From Pseudomonadales bacterium (GTDB lineage Bacteria > Pseudomonadota > Gammaproteobacteria > Pseudomonadales > Azotimanducaceae): a DNA stretch of 64,000 bases. Within the stretch, counting starts at the first letter, position 1; each line of letters starts with the position of its first letter. Location: positions 767,545 through 831,544 of the forward strand of contig JAEPOO010000002.1 in the NCBI GenBank assembly GCA_017642855.1, in the 5' to 3' direction. The notes under the pieces are model-generated. The model did no database searches. It was given only the letters and a program-made list of their open reading frames with translations, and was not told where the DNA came from. Position numbers and translations under genes: made by a program. Positions 25,391-33,502 of the stretch are shown one piece after another.

Positions 25391-26302
25391 GTGTTTGCAA
25401 ACCGCATGAACCTCACGACGGTCGCTGCGGTTATCGCGATGCTCGGATGGGCTGCGTCCGGCATCATTGTCAAAAGTATTACCGACATCGGGCCACTGGC
25501 GATCGTCTTTTGGCGAATGTGGATGTACACGGTGTTGGTCATTGGATTCCTTTATCTCCGAGGAACGCCGCTGACGCGAAAGGGCATACGTTTTTCTTTT
25601 GCCGGTGGTGCGGCGCTTGGTGTCGATCTGCTGCTTTTCTATGCCGCGGTTCACTACACAACCATTGCGAATGCGACCGTGATCACTGCCTGTCTGCCGA
25701 TCTTAATGATGTTGCTCGCGGGCCCGGTGTTTGGCGAGGCGGTAAAGCTCAGAGACTGGTTGGTGGCCGGCATTGCAGTATTAGGTGTTGCTGCAGTGGC
25801 TTATGGGTCGAGTGGTATGCCGCAATGGAGCCCAACCGGCGATTTGCTTTCTCTGGGAGCGTTGGTGGCCTGGGCGCTCTATTTCATTTTTTCAAAACTC
25901 AGCCAGGAACACATCGCATCAACGGAATACACAGCCGGCAGTGCCCTGATTGCTACTTTGGTGGCAACGCCGGTTGCTGTGTTCTCCGGTCAGGTTTTTG
26001 TGATGCCTTCTGTGGATGCCTGGGTGTGGCTGATTGTGCTGGCCCTCGGACCTGGGGTTGCATCTCATATGCTGATGAACTGGTCGATTCGCGGGCTTTC
26101 CGCTGCCTTGTCTTCCACGCTGACTTTAGCGATTCCCATCGCCGCAACCCTGATGGCCTGGGTATTTCTTGGGGAAAAAATAGTGATCAGTCAGGCGATT
26201 GGCATTTGCGTTGTGGTGGCGTCACTCAGTTACCTGGTTCTGACGACGAATCTCACAAGCAGTACGCCTGCTAAAAATTTGGAATCGAGTCAGTCTCCCT
26301 GA
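25391..26302 (+). CDS. EamA/DMT-family transporter
   Basis: 303 residues with ten predicted membrane helices in two EamA repeats (AAVIAMLGWAASGIIVKSI and LLSLGALVAWALYFIFSKL mark the start of each). It probably exports or imports a small metabolite through the inner membrane. GTG 25391 is given as start; an ATG at 25406 is also possible. The 2-bp spacing after the HtaA gene suggests co-translation. The 3' end overlaps the convergent Sua5-type gene by 13 bp. Confidence 0.9.
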   Translation: MFANRMNLTTVAAVIAMLGWAASGIIVKSITDIGPLAIVFWRMWMYTVLVIGFLYLRGTPLTRKGIRFSFAGGAALGVDLLLFYAAVHYTTIANATVITACLPILMMLLAGPVFGEAVKLRDWLVAGIAVLGVAAVAYGSSGMPQWSPTGDLLSLGALVAWALYFIFSKLSQEHIASTEYTAGSALIATLVATPVAVFSGQVFVMPSVDAWVWLIVLALGPGVASHMLMNWSIRGLSAALSSTLTLAIPIAATLMAWVFLGEKIVISQAIGICVVVASLSYLVLTTNLTSSTPAKNLESSQSP

Positions 26303-27270
26303 GCTCTGCGAAGTCGGTCGTTGATCGCCGCCCATCGCTCTGATCTTGGCGTTGCTTCAATACGAATTTCGTCATAGCCACCTTCGTCCAGTTTGTGCAG
26401 AGCGCTGTAGAGCGTCTTTCCATACTCAACACAATCATCCGAAACTTTCAGACAGCGAGAAGGATCGACCTCAGCTTTGCGCAGTAGATCACCGGCTTCC
26501 TCTGAATAAAAGAGATAACAGCATGAGGGAGCATCGTTGCTCGCAAGATCCTGCGTTTTGTATTCTCTTAGTCGCGTTCCGGGCTGGTAATGCGCGGCGA
26601 CGTTTCCAGGCACGGCAACCTTATGTGATTCCGGCTGCTCGATGGTTATGCCTGCGGCAGATTCCAACATGGCTCGAGTGATGGGGCCTGCTCTCAATAC
26701 AGTCGGCGCGGCCGAAGTAAGATCTACAATGGTTGACTCCAACCCGAACTCACAAGGACCGCCATCCAGCACCGCTTTGATGCGCCCCTGCATCCCCTTA
26801 AAAACCTGATTCGCGGTTGTCGGGCTTAATTTTTTATAGCGATTTGCAGATGGTGCTGCGAGGCCAAGGTCTGCCTGCCTCAAGATATCCAGAAACAGCG
26901 GATGTTCAGGCACGCGCAGGGCAATGGTGTCCAGGCCACCGGTGACCACGCTGGAAACGTCGGGTGACTTGCTGAGCAAAAGCGTCAATGGACCCGGCCA
27001 GAACTGCTCTGCAAGCTTATAGGCGAGTTCAGGGACATCTATCGCCCAACGTTTGATGTGGTCTGCGCCAGGTATGTGCACGATCAACGGATGATCTAAA
27101 GGTCTGCCTTTTGCCTCAAACACTTTTCGGACGGCTTTCTCATTGCTCGCATCTGCGGCAAGGCCGTAGACCGTCTCTGTGGGCAATGCGACACAGTCGC
27201 CAGAGAGCAGTAAATCGGTCGCTTTTGTTAACCCGTCATCGGGTTTAAGCACTATGGTTTCAATGGACAA
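26290..27270 (-). CDS. tsaC: L-threonylcarbamoyladenylate synthase, Sua5 type
   Basis: 326 residues, the length of two-domain Sua5 rather than of short TsaC. The YrdC domain is at residues 10-190 (VALPTETVYGLAADA, KVFEAKGRPLDHPLIVHI, PSANRYKKLSPTTANQV, GLESTIVDL) and the Sua5 C-terminal domain follows (PGNVAAHYQPGTRLREY). It makes threonylcarbamoyl-AMP from Thr, bicarbonate and ATP for the t6A37 modification of ANN-decoding tRNAs. It is a housekeeping gene flanking the accessory export operon to its right. Confidence 0.95.
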   Translation of the reverse strand: MSIETIVLKPDDGLTKATDLLLSGDCVALPTETVYGLAADASNEKAVRKVFEAKGRPLDHPLIVHIPGADHIKRWAIDVPELAYKLAEQFWPGPLTLLLSKSPDVSSVVTGGLDTIALRVPEHPLFLDILRQADLGLAAPSANRYKKLSPTTANQVFKGMQGRIKAVLDGGPCEFGLESTIVDLTSAAPTVLRAGPITRAMLESAAGITIEQPESHKVAVPGNVAAHYQPGTRLREYKTQDLASNDAPSCCYLFYSEEAGDLLRKAEVDPSRCLKVSDDCVEYGKTLYSALHKLDEGGYDEIRIEATPRSERWAAINDRLRRAQGD

Positions 27271-27400
27271 AAAGGGCGCTCAGAATGATTCTGGAAAGAT
27301 TATATGGTGAGACGGATCGTGTTTGCTAAGTCTTCAGAGACCAGATTTTTGGAACCGCCGTATTCTGCTATCATGTCGTCGCGTTAAAAATAGAATCATA

Positions 27401-28306
27401 ATGTTACGTAGTCTTTTTGTCGTTGTTGCTTTGTTAAGCCCATTGACGGTAAACGCGGACGTTGCCGCACTGGGTCGGTTGGAACCTTCTCAAGGCGTTA
27501 AGCGTATCAGCGCGCCCGTTATACTTGAGTCCGGAAACGGTATCCTGTTGAAGTCTCTCGAAGTGGGAGTAGGAGATAGGGTTGCCGCTGGGCAACTCCT
27601 CGCGAAGACGGAAAGCGAAGGGCTGCTGGCCGCGTTATTGTATCAAGCGAAAACGAATCAGGCGTTGCGCGCGGAACAATCAGCGGCAGCGGTTGCCGTT
27701 GCCCACGCGGATTGTGTTCGAGCAGCGGTCAGTCGCCGAGAGGCAGATCGCAGAAACCAGCTCCTGGACCAGGATCTATCGTCACGTGAAGAGGCGGAGC
27801 GAGCGTCTGCAAATGCAGAGTTTCAGGAAGCGACCTGTCATGCGTCATCGATGGAGGCTGAAGCCAGTAAAGCGGCAGTGAACGTTGCGCAGGCCGAGGT
27901 CGCTCACAGGGAAGTATTATTGGCACGTACGCAAATCGTTGCACCATCCGCGGGCACCATTGTGCAGATTAATACATGGCCAGGAGAGGCGATTGGACCT
28001 CAGGGCATACTGGAGCTGGCGAACACGGACCAGATGTTTGCAATCGCCGAGATCTATGAAACAGATATTGCTTATCTGAAGCTTGGCCAACGCGCTCAGG
28101 TGACGAGCAGTGCTTTTTCGGAAACATTGTTGGGTACCGTGACCTTTATTCGCCCTCTGGTTCGTAAGCAGGACGTAATGGGTACAGACCCTGCGGCAAG
28201 CAAAGATGCCAGGGTGATAGAGGTGGAAGTGCAATTGGATCATTCTGAACCGGTTCAGACTCTGACGAACCTACAGGTTGAGATACTCTTTGAAGTCGAA
28301 TCATGA
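27401..28306 (+). CDS. ABC exporter membrane-fusion protein, DevB-like (HlyD family)
   Basis: 301 residues from the ATG at 27401. The upstream frame to 27323 is rejected because the signal peptide (LRSLFVVVALLSPLTVNAD) starts here. Mature protein: VAALGRLEPSQGVKRISAP, a feature of DevB-type adaptors; a lipoyl half LEVGVGDRVAAGQLLAKTES; a long Ala/Glu-rich coiled coil; then APSAGTIVQINTWPGEAIGP. It would link a DevC-like permease to an outer-membrane channel. No TolC gene is adjacent, so it may share the one at 5280-6764 or another. It is the first gene of a four-gene operon. Confidence 0.88.
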   Translation: MLRSLFVVVALLSPLTVNADVAALGRLEPSQGVKRISAPVILESGNGILLKSLEVGVGDRVAAGQLLAKTESEGLLAALLYQAKTNQALRAEQSAAAVAVAHADCVRAAVSRREADRRNQLLDQDLSSREEAERASANAEFQEATCHASSMEAEASKAAVNVAQAEVAHREVLLARTQIVAPSAGTIVQINTWPGEAIGPQGILELANTDQMFAIAEIYETDIAYLKLGQRAQVTSSAFSETLLGTVTFIRPLVRKQDVMGTDPAASKDARVIEVEVQLDHSEPVQTLTNLQVEILFEVES

Positions 28307-28321
28307 TGTGAAGTCCGATTG

Positions 28322-29470
28322 ATGCGCGCACCTCTTGGATGGAAGCAACTCTGGTTTAAACCTGTCCGGCTGGCGGTTGCACTGTTGGGGATTGCTTTCG
28401 CCGTTCTGCTGATCATGATGCAGTTAGGTTTCCGGGAAGCGCTGTTTGAAAGTGCTGTCAGATTTCATGAGCGATTTGACTACGACATCGCGCTTTTCAG
28501 TCCGGATAGTGTCTTCATCGTCAGACCCGAAACATTTTCTATCCGGCGTGTTTATCAGGCACTTGGTAACGCTGACATTGCATCAGCAACACCCGTTTAC
28601 ATCTTCCCCGCTGTTTGGAAAAACCCTTGGACCAGTGGTCGCCGGAGTCTGAATGCAGTTGGCTTTGATCCTTCGGTGTCTGTTCTAAAGACCCCAGGGT
28701 TTGATGATGTCAGAGGCCTCCTCACAAAACGTGATGTGATTATCTTCGATGAAAACTCCAGGCCGGAATTCGGGGATGTCAGTGCTCACTTTAATGACAA
28801 TGCGTCTCTCTTGACTGAAGTTAACAGTCGAAAAGTCACCGTGGTTGGGCTGTTCGAGATGGGTACCTCTTTTGGTATCGATGGAACCATCATGACAAGC
28901 ATAGACAATTGGCTGCGTCTGTTTCCCAGTCGCAATCGAAACGACATCAATCTGGGCCTTCTGAAAGTAAAACCCGGTGCGGATCCTGAGTCAGTTGCCA
29001 AGGAGCTTGGGGCCTATTTGCCGAAGGATGTTCTCGTCATGACCAAAGAACAGTTCATTCAGCGAGAAACCAATTACTGGAATCGCGCGACACCCATCGG
29101 ATATGTCTTTGCCTTCGGTGCCATTATGGGGCTCTTTGTCGGCGCGATCATTGTCTACCAAATCCTGTTCGCCGACGTGACCGAACACCTCAGTGAGTAT
29201 GCGACGCTTCGGGCTATTGGATATAAAAACTCGTTTATCGCAGGGATTGTGCTCCAGCAGGCTGCCATTCTTGGGATGCTCGGGTTCATTCCGGGAGTAT
29301 TCGCCTCCTGGTTTCTTTATGGGCAAGCCGCTGCAGCCACCTCTTTGCCACTTTATGTAACGGTTGAGCGCGCAAGCTTTGTGTTTGTTCTAACGTTATC
29401 CATGTGTGCGATATCTGCACTGTTGGCGGTACGCAAGGTCGCAAGCATTGATCCAGCGGAAGTGTTCTGA
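28322..29470 (+). CDS. ABC transporter permease, DevC-like (MacB/FtsX fold)
   Basis: About 382 residues from the ATG at 28322, one codon after a TTG. N-terminal helix (PVRLAVALLGIAFAVLLIMMQLGFREALFES), a large periplasmic domain to about residue 250, then three helices (IGYVFAFGAIMGLFVGAIIVYQI, AGIVLQQAAILGMLGFIPGVFASWFL, FVFVLTLSMCAISALLAV). This four-helix layout with a FADVTEHLSEYATLRAIGY motif is typical of DevC in heterocyst glycolipid-type exporters. Its TGA overlaps the ATG of the ATPase gene by 1 bp. Confidence 0.9.
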   Translation: MRAPLGWKQLWFKPVRLAVALLGIAFAVLLIMMQLGFREALFESAVRFHERFDYDIALFSPDSVFIVRPETFSIRRVYQALGNADIASATPVYIFPAVWKNPWTSGRRSLNAVGFDPSVSVLKTPGFDDVRGLLTKRDVIIFDENSRPEFGDVSAHFNDNASLLTEVNSRKVTVVGLFEMGTSFGIDGTIMTSIDNWLRLFPSRNRNDINLGLLKVKPGADPESVAKELGAYLPKDVLVMTKEQFIQRETNYWNRATPIGYVFAFGAIMGLFVGAIIVYQILFADVTEHLSEYATLRAIGYKNSFIAGIVLQQAAILGMLGFIPGVFASWFLYGQAAAATSLPLYVTVERASFVFVLTLSMCAISALLAVRKVASIDPAEVF

Positions 29471-30771
29471 TGTCTGCGATTCATGCGGAAGCTGTCAGTC
29501 ATTTTTATGGCAAGGGATCTCTCAGAAAGCAGATCCTATTCGATATCAATGTCGAAATACCCCAGGGCGAAATCGTTATCGTGACGGGTCCCTCAGGCTC
29601 GGGTAAAACAACGTTACTCACGCTAATTGGTGCGCTCAGATCAACTCAGGCTGGAAGCCTGAAAGTGCTTGATCACGAGTTGTGTGGTGCCAGTCATGCA
29701 ACGATGTCAGAGATGCGCCGCAAGATTGGTTTCATCTTTCAGCAGCATAATCTCGTTGCCGCGCTTTCTGCTTTTGAAAACGTTGAACTCGGACTGGGTG
29801 TGACCGGCAGATATCGAGGCCAGGCGCTTGAAAATCGAGCGAGGGAAATGCTCGAGGCAGTCGGTCTGAGCGAGCGCATGCACCACAAGCCGGAGCAAAT
29901 GTCGGGCGGGCAAAGGCAAAGAGTTGCGATCGCGAGAGCACTGGCTTCTGAGCCCGCCTTGTTACTCGCAGATGAGCCTACCGCATCTTTGGATAAGGAA
30001 TCTGGCCGGGAAGTTGTTGAGCGCATGCGGACGCTCGCGAATGATCAGGGCACAACGATCCTTATCGTGACACACGACAATCGAATCCTGGACGTTGCGG
30101 ACAGAATCGTTCATCTGGAGGATGGCAAGCTGATATCGTTCACCGAGTCTGTCATCGCCAGCAACAAACATATGATGAGTATGTTGGCGGAGTCCAATGA
30201 ACGATCTACGTTGCAGTCCGTTGTTGATCACTGGGACGAAGACGAATTTAAAAGCGTTTTGACCGAAATGTCTGAGGAATCCCTTCGTTTCCTTGAGGCG
30301 ACAACGATTGCGAACAATAAAGCCTACCAATCCATGTTGGAACGCAGTCTTTTCGCGTTCACCAGGAAGATCGCGAGCCTGGTCTCCGCTGAGCGAGCCT
30401 CTTTGTTTCTGGTGGATGGGGATTCTTTGCGGTTGAGAGTGACCGAGCAACTACCAGTGCAAGAAGAAATCAGGATTCCTTGGGGCTCTGGTATCGTGGG
30501 TGCTGCCGTAGAGTCCGGTGAGACAGTGATGGTAAAAGATGCCTACAAGGATGATCGATTTAATCCCGAGGTGGACAAGCAGATGGGGTACCGAACACGC
30601 GCTACTCTCGCGATTCCCATCAAAGATAGAGACGGCAGGACCTTCGCTGCTATTCAGTTGCTGAACAAAAACGGAGAAGGTGAGTTTGATGCGGAAGATG
30701 AAACGAGAGTGGCGGGCGTGTTGGAAGAGCTCTCGCTCATTCTAGAGAGTTGGGTAGAGCGCCATGACTGA
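29470..30771 (+). CDS. ABC transporter ATPase (DevA-like) fused to a C-terminal GAF domain
   Basis: 433 residues, about 200 more than a normal DevA/LolD ATPase. The ATPase domain (residues 1-225) has all motifs: Walker A GPSGSGKTT (40-48), signature SGGQ (145-148), Walker B LLLADEPTASLD (164-175) and H-loop His202. A linker follows, then a GAF domain at about 290-428 (ASLVSAERASLFLVDGDSL, GSGIVGAAVESGE, IKDRDGRTFAAIQLLNKNG, FDAEDE). The NK...D/E tail resembles cyclic-nucleotide-binding PDE GAF domains. The next gene overlaps by 8 bp and carries a cNMP-binding domain. Ligand control of export is inferred. Confidence 0.9.
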   Translation: MSAIHAEAVSHFYGKGSLRKQILFDINVEIPQGEIVIVTGPSGSGKTTLLTLIGALRSTQAGSLKVLDHELCGASHATMSEMRRKIGFIFQQHNLVAALSAFENVELGLGVTGRYRGQALENRAREMLEAVGLSERMHHKPEQMSGGQRQRVAIARALASEPALLLADEPTASLDKESGREVVERMRTLANDQGTTILIVTHDNRILDVADRIVHLEDGKLISFTESVIASNKHMMSMLAESNERSTLQSVVDHWDEDEFKSVLTEMSEESLRFLEATTIANNKAYQSMLERSLFAFTRKIASLVSAERASLFLVDGDSLRLRVTEQLPVQEEIRIPWGSGIVGAAVESGETVMVKDAYKDDRFNPEVDKQMGYRTRATLAIPIKDRDGRTFAAIQLLNKNGEGEFDAEDETRVAGVLEELSLILESWVERHD

Positions 30772-32551
30772 AGATACCTACATGGCGACTGTTAGTGTCC
30801 TTCGGGAGTACTTTGATCTTCCACAAAGAGAGGCCGATGACATCGCTTCGCAGCTGAAGACGATTCATCTGGCGGGTGGACAGGTACTTTTCAAGCAAGG
30901 TGATCCTGCTGACTCGATGTATTTGCTCGTGAGAGGGCGTCTTCAGGTCTGGCTCGATTCTGAAGCACCTGTCTACATTGGTGAAGTCGTCCCGGGCGAG
31001 AGCGTTGGCGAAGTAGGCCTGATTACCGGCGAAGCCCGTAGCGCAGACGTCGTCGCGGTACGTTCTTGCATACTCGTGAAATTCGAGCAGACTGCCTTCG
31101 AAAGGCTTGCGGCGGAACACCCGTCGATGGTCATGCGCCTTACTGCGATCGTTGCAAAGAGGCTACACGAGAATACCATTGGCGCAGACAGCAAGAAGCG
31201 ACCTTCGCCCAGTATTATTTGTCTGAGGCCGCTCGATAACAGCGAGAAACTGGTCCAGCTTTCCGAAAGCATCTGTGCTGAACTCGAAAAACATGGCAGT
31301 GTGCTCTATCTCACCCCGGAGATATTGCAGCGTTACGAGGAAAGAAGCTTTCCAGCAAGTGAGTCGGATCGGATATCACAAGAGTTTGAACACTGGTGCG
31401 GCCAGCAGGAACAAGCGCACAGGTTCCTGGTATTGGGGTGCACAGCTGAGCACAACAAATGGTCCGAGTTCGCGGAAGGTCAATCTGACTTAATCCTGCT
31501 GTTGGGGGCTTCAGAGTCGGAGCCATCACTTCGCGAGTTCGAAAAACAAAGTTCTGTGGTACCACGTCACGTCAAGCATAAGGTCCTTTTGCTTTCTCAC
31601 CCAGATGAGCAGATAACAGACACCTGTCGTTGGCTTGAAAACAGAGAAACCGAATATCATCTACATATTCGAGGCGGCTCAGATGCTGACCTGCAAAGAG
31701 TGGGCAGGATGCTATCGGGCAATGCAAATGGTTTGGTGCTCGGAGGAGGTGCGGCACGAGGCTTCGCGCATATCGGTACCTATCGTGCGCTCTGTGAAGC
31801 TGGAATACCGGTTGACTGGATTGGTGGTACAAGCATCGGCGCCATTATGGGCGTTGCCATAGCTCTCTATGGCGATGTTGACCTCGTCGAAGAGAAAGTA
31901 AGAGCGGCCTTTGTGAAGGGTAAACCCTTCGAAGATTACACGCTGCCGGTGGTGTCGGTATTGTCCGGTAATCGAATGAATAAACTCTCTCAGCGATTTA
32001 TGCCGGGTGAAATAGAAGATCTGGCGATTCCCTTTTTTGCAATTTCCAGCGACATTAATACCGGCGACGTCAACATTCATGAGTCCGGTCAAATTTGGCG
32101 GGCAACGAGCGCCAGTGCGGCGCTGCCTGGCGTTCTGCCACCGGTAGTTCATAGAAACAATCTGGCAGTGGATGGTGCAGTATTAAACAACCTGCCTGTC
32201 GATGTGATGGCGACAAAGCCTGTAGGGCAGATCTTTGCTGTCAAACTTTCGTCTCAGAACGACAGCGAGGTTGAGTTCGATGATGTGCCGTCAGGCTGGA
32301 AGTTGCTGATGGCTAAAATCCTGCCGGGGGAGGCCCTCGACATCCCGAGCCTGACTTCGCTCTTATTCAAAGCGACAGAAGTCGCTAATCGAAAGCGCAC
32401 CACGCAACTGGCGGATCGCGCAGACATTCTGTTTGAGCCGCCGGTGCAGAATTTCAGCTTACTGAAAGTGAATCAGTTTGATGAGGTGGTCAACGCCGGA
32501 TACGAACACGGTATTCGGATCTTGTCAGAGACCTTTGATGTCGAAAGCTAG
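30764..32551 (+). CDS. Cyclic-nucleotide-binding domain/patatin-like phospholipase (NTE/RssA type)
   Basis: 595 residues. Residues 10-135 form a cNMP-binding domain with a phosphate-binding cassette GEVGLITGEARSADVVAV that retains the Glu and Arg needed for nucleotide binding. Residues 150-310 are a middle region. Residues 320-520 are patatin-like: oxyanion loop GGGAARGF (327-334), nucleophile Ser357 in GGTSIGA, and Asp470 in VDGAVLNNLP. The dyad is intact. The architecture is that of neuropathy-target-esterase-like lysophospholipases, but without membrane helices. It ends the DevBCA-like operon, overlapping the ATPase gene by 8 bp, which suggests coupled lipid handling. Confidence 0.93.
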   Translation: MTEDTYMATVSVLREYFDLPQREADDIASQLKTIHLAGGQVLFKQGDPADSMYLLVRGRLQVWLDSEAPVYIGEVVPGESVGEVGLITGEARSADVVAVRSCILVKFEQTAFERLAAEHPSMVMRLTAIVAKRLHENTIGADSKKRPSPSIICLRPLDNSEKLVQLSESICAELEKHGSVLYLTPEILQRYEERSFPASESDRISQEFEHWCGQQEQAHRFLVLGCTAEHNKWSEFAEGQSDLILLLGASESEPSLREFEKQSSVVPRHVKHKVLLLSHPDEQITDTCRWLENRETEYHLHIRGGSDADLQRVGRMLSGNANGLVLGGGAARGFAHIGTYRALCEAGIPVDWIGGTSIGAIMGVAIALYGDVDLVEEKVRAAFVKGKPFEDYTLPVVSVLSGNRMNKLSQRFMPGEIEDLAIPFFAISSDINTGDVNIHESGQIWRATSASAALPGVLPPVVHRNNLAVDGAVLNNLPVDVMATKPVGQIFAVKLSSQNDSEVEFDDVPSGWKLLMAKILPGEALDIPSLTSLLFKATEVANRKRTTQLADRADILFEPPVQNFSLLKVNQFDEVVNAGYEHGIRILSETFDVES

Positions 32552-33244
32552 TTACTCTTTAAAAATCGACGCTTCAAAACCAAGAAACCGCGTTGCTTCG
32601 CCAACGCTTTTACGTTCAGACACAACCGCGTTGGCAGGAAAGCTGTCATCGGGCCAACCGATCGCCACCGCTTTCATAATGACCTGATCGTCCGGGATCT
32701 TTGCGTGTTCTCGCACGACTGGCGATTGCATGATCCCCTGACTGTTGATGACAGCGCCAAGCCCTCGTGACCAGGCAGCGTTCACAAGCGCGGTGGTGAC
32801 TGCGCCGCAGTCGAAAGCGGTGTCATCACTGTCAGCCAATTCTCGATCGTAGGTGATGATCACGCAGACCGGTGCATCGAACTGTCTGAAACCTCGGAGC
32901 ACCCAGTCCTGTCGACCTTCTTTGTCTTCACGCGCAATACCCATGGCCGCAAAGAGCTGCTTTGCGACGCCGACCTGGCGATCCCGGTGTACACCGGCGA
33001 AAGGTTGGCCGATTCGAAACTCGCGTGAATGCGGAACACCGGCCAGATTCTTTTCAGTGTTGCCGGCGCGGATCTTGTCCAGGGTCTCGCCGGTAACAAC
33101 AGTAAAGTTCCAGGGTTGGGTGTTCATTGAAGAGGGTGAACGCATGGCGAGATGCAGGATTTCTTCAATCAGGGTTTTAGGTACCGGATCTGGTTTGTAA
33201 CCGCGGATGCTGCGGCGACCCAGCAGGACGTCATCGAACTGCAC
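32552..33244 (-). CDS. Nitroreductase family protein
   Basis: 230 residues. FMN-binding nitroreductase fold: RRSIRGYKPDPVP at the N-terminus (phosphate-binding Arg-Ser), MRSPSSMNTQPWNF, AWSRGLGAVINSQG, and IMKAVAIGWPDDSFPANAV near the end. These flavoproteins reduce nitro groups, quinones or enones with NAD(P)H. Its stop abuts the stop of the convergent patatin gene with no spacer. It lies downstream of the small ORF and sugar-dehydrogenase genes and may be co-transcribed. Confidence 0.9.
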   Translation of the reverse strand: MQFDDVLLGRRSIRGYKPDPVPKTLIEEILHLAMRSPSSMNTQPWNFTVVTGETLDKIRAGNTEKNLAGVPHSREFRIGQPFAGVHRDRQVGVAKQLFAAMGIAREDKEGRQDWVLRGFRQFDAPVCVIITYDRELADSDDTAFDCGAVTTALVNAAWSRGLGAVINSQGIMQSPVVREHAKIPDDQVIMKAVAIGWPDDSFPANAVVSERKSVGEATRFLGFEASIFKE

Positions 33245-33278
33245 GTGTTTTCTCTATCTAGTGAACAGGGCAGCTAGT

Positions 33279-33488
33279 TTACTGACTTTGCTTCGCCGCC
33301 TCTTCTATCCCATGCATCTCTTCTACCAGTGTATTAAACAGATCAATGATCTCTTGATAGGCCTCATCCTGTTCGGGATCTTGTCCTGGCTCATAATCGA
33401 AGGGGGGCAGCTTGGGCTTCAGACGCGTAATTTCATCGCCCAGCGCCCGGTGGCGTCTACGTTGTTTGAGTGTCATGTACTGAGACAT
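33279..33488 (-). CDS. Small protein of unknown function (69 aa)
   Basis: 69 residues, soluble, highly charged and mostly helical: MTLKQRRRHRALGDEITRLK, a Pro-rich break (PKLPPFDYEPGQDPEQ), then an acidic amphipathic helix (EAYQEIIDLFNTLVEEM). I recognise no family. It is placed tightly, 14 bp after the sugar dehydrogenase stop and 34 bp before the nitroreductase start, on the same strand. Composition and position support a real gene. An internal ATG four codons in is also possible. Confidence 0.6.
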   Translation of the reverse strand: MSQYMTLKQRRRHRALGDEITRLKPKLPPFDYEPGQDPEQDEAYQEIIDLFNTLVEEMHGIEEAAKQSQ

Positions 33489-33502
33489 GGTGTGGTGATG
33501 TT

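Noticed and set aside
27323..27400. Upstream extension of the DevB-like adaptor gene
   Set aside because: It would put 26 polar residues before the signal peptide; the ATG at 27401 starts directly at the leader.
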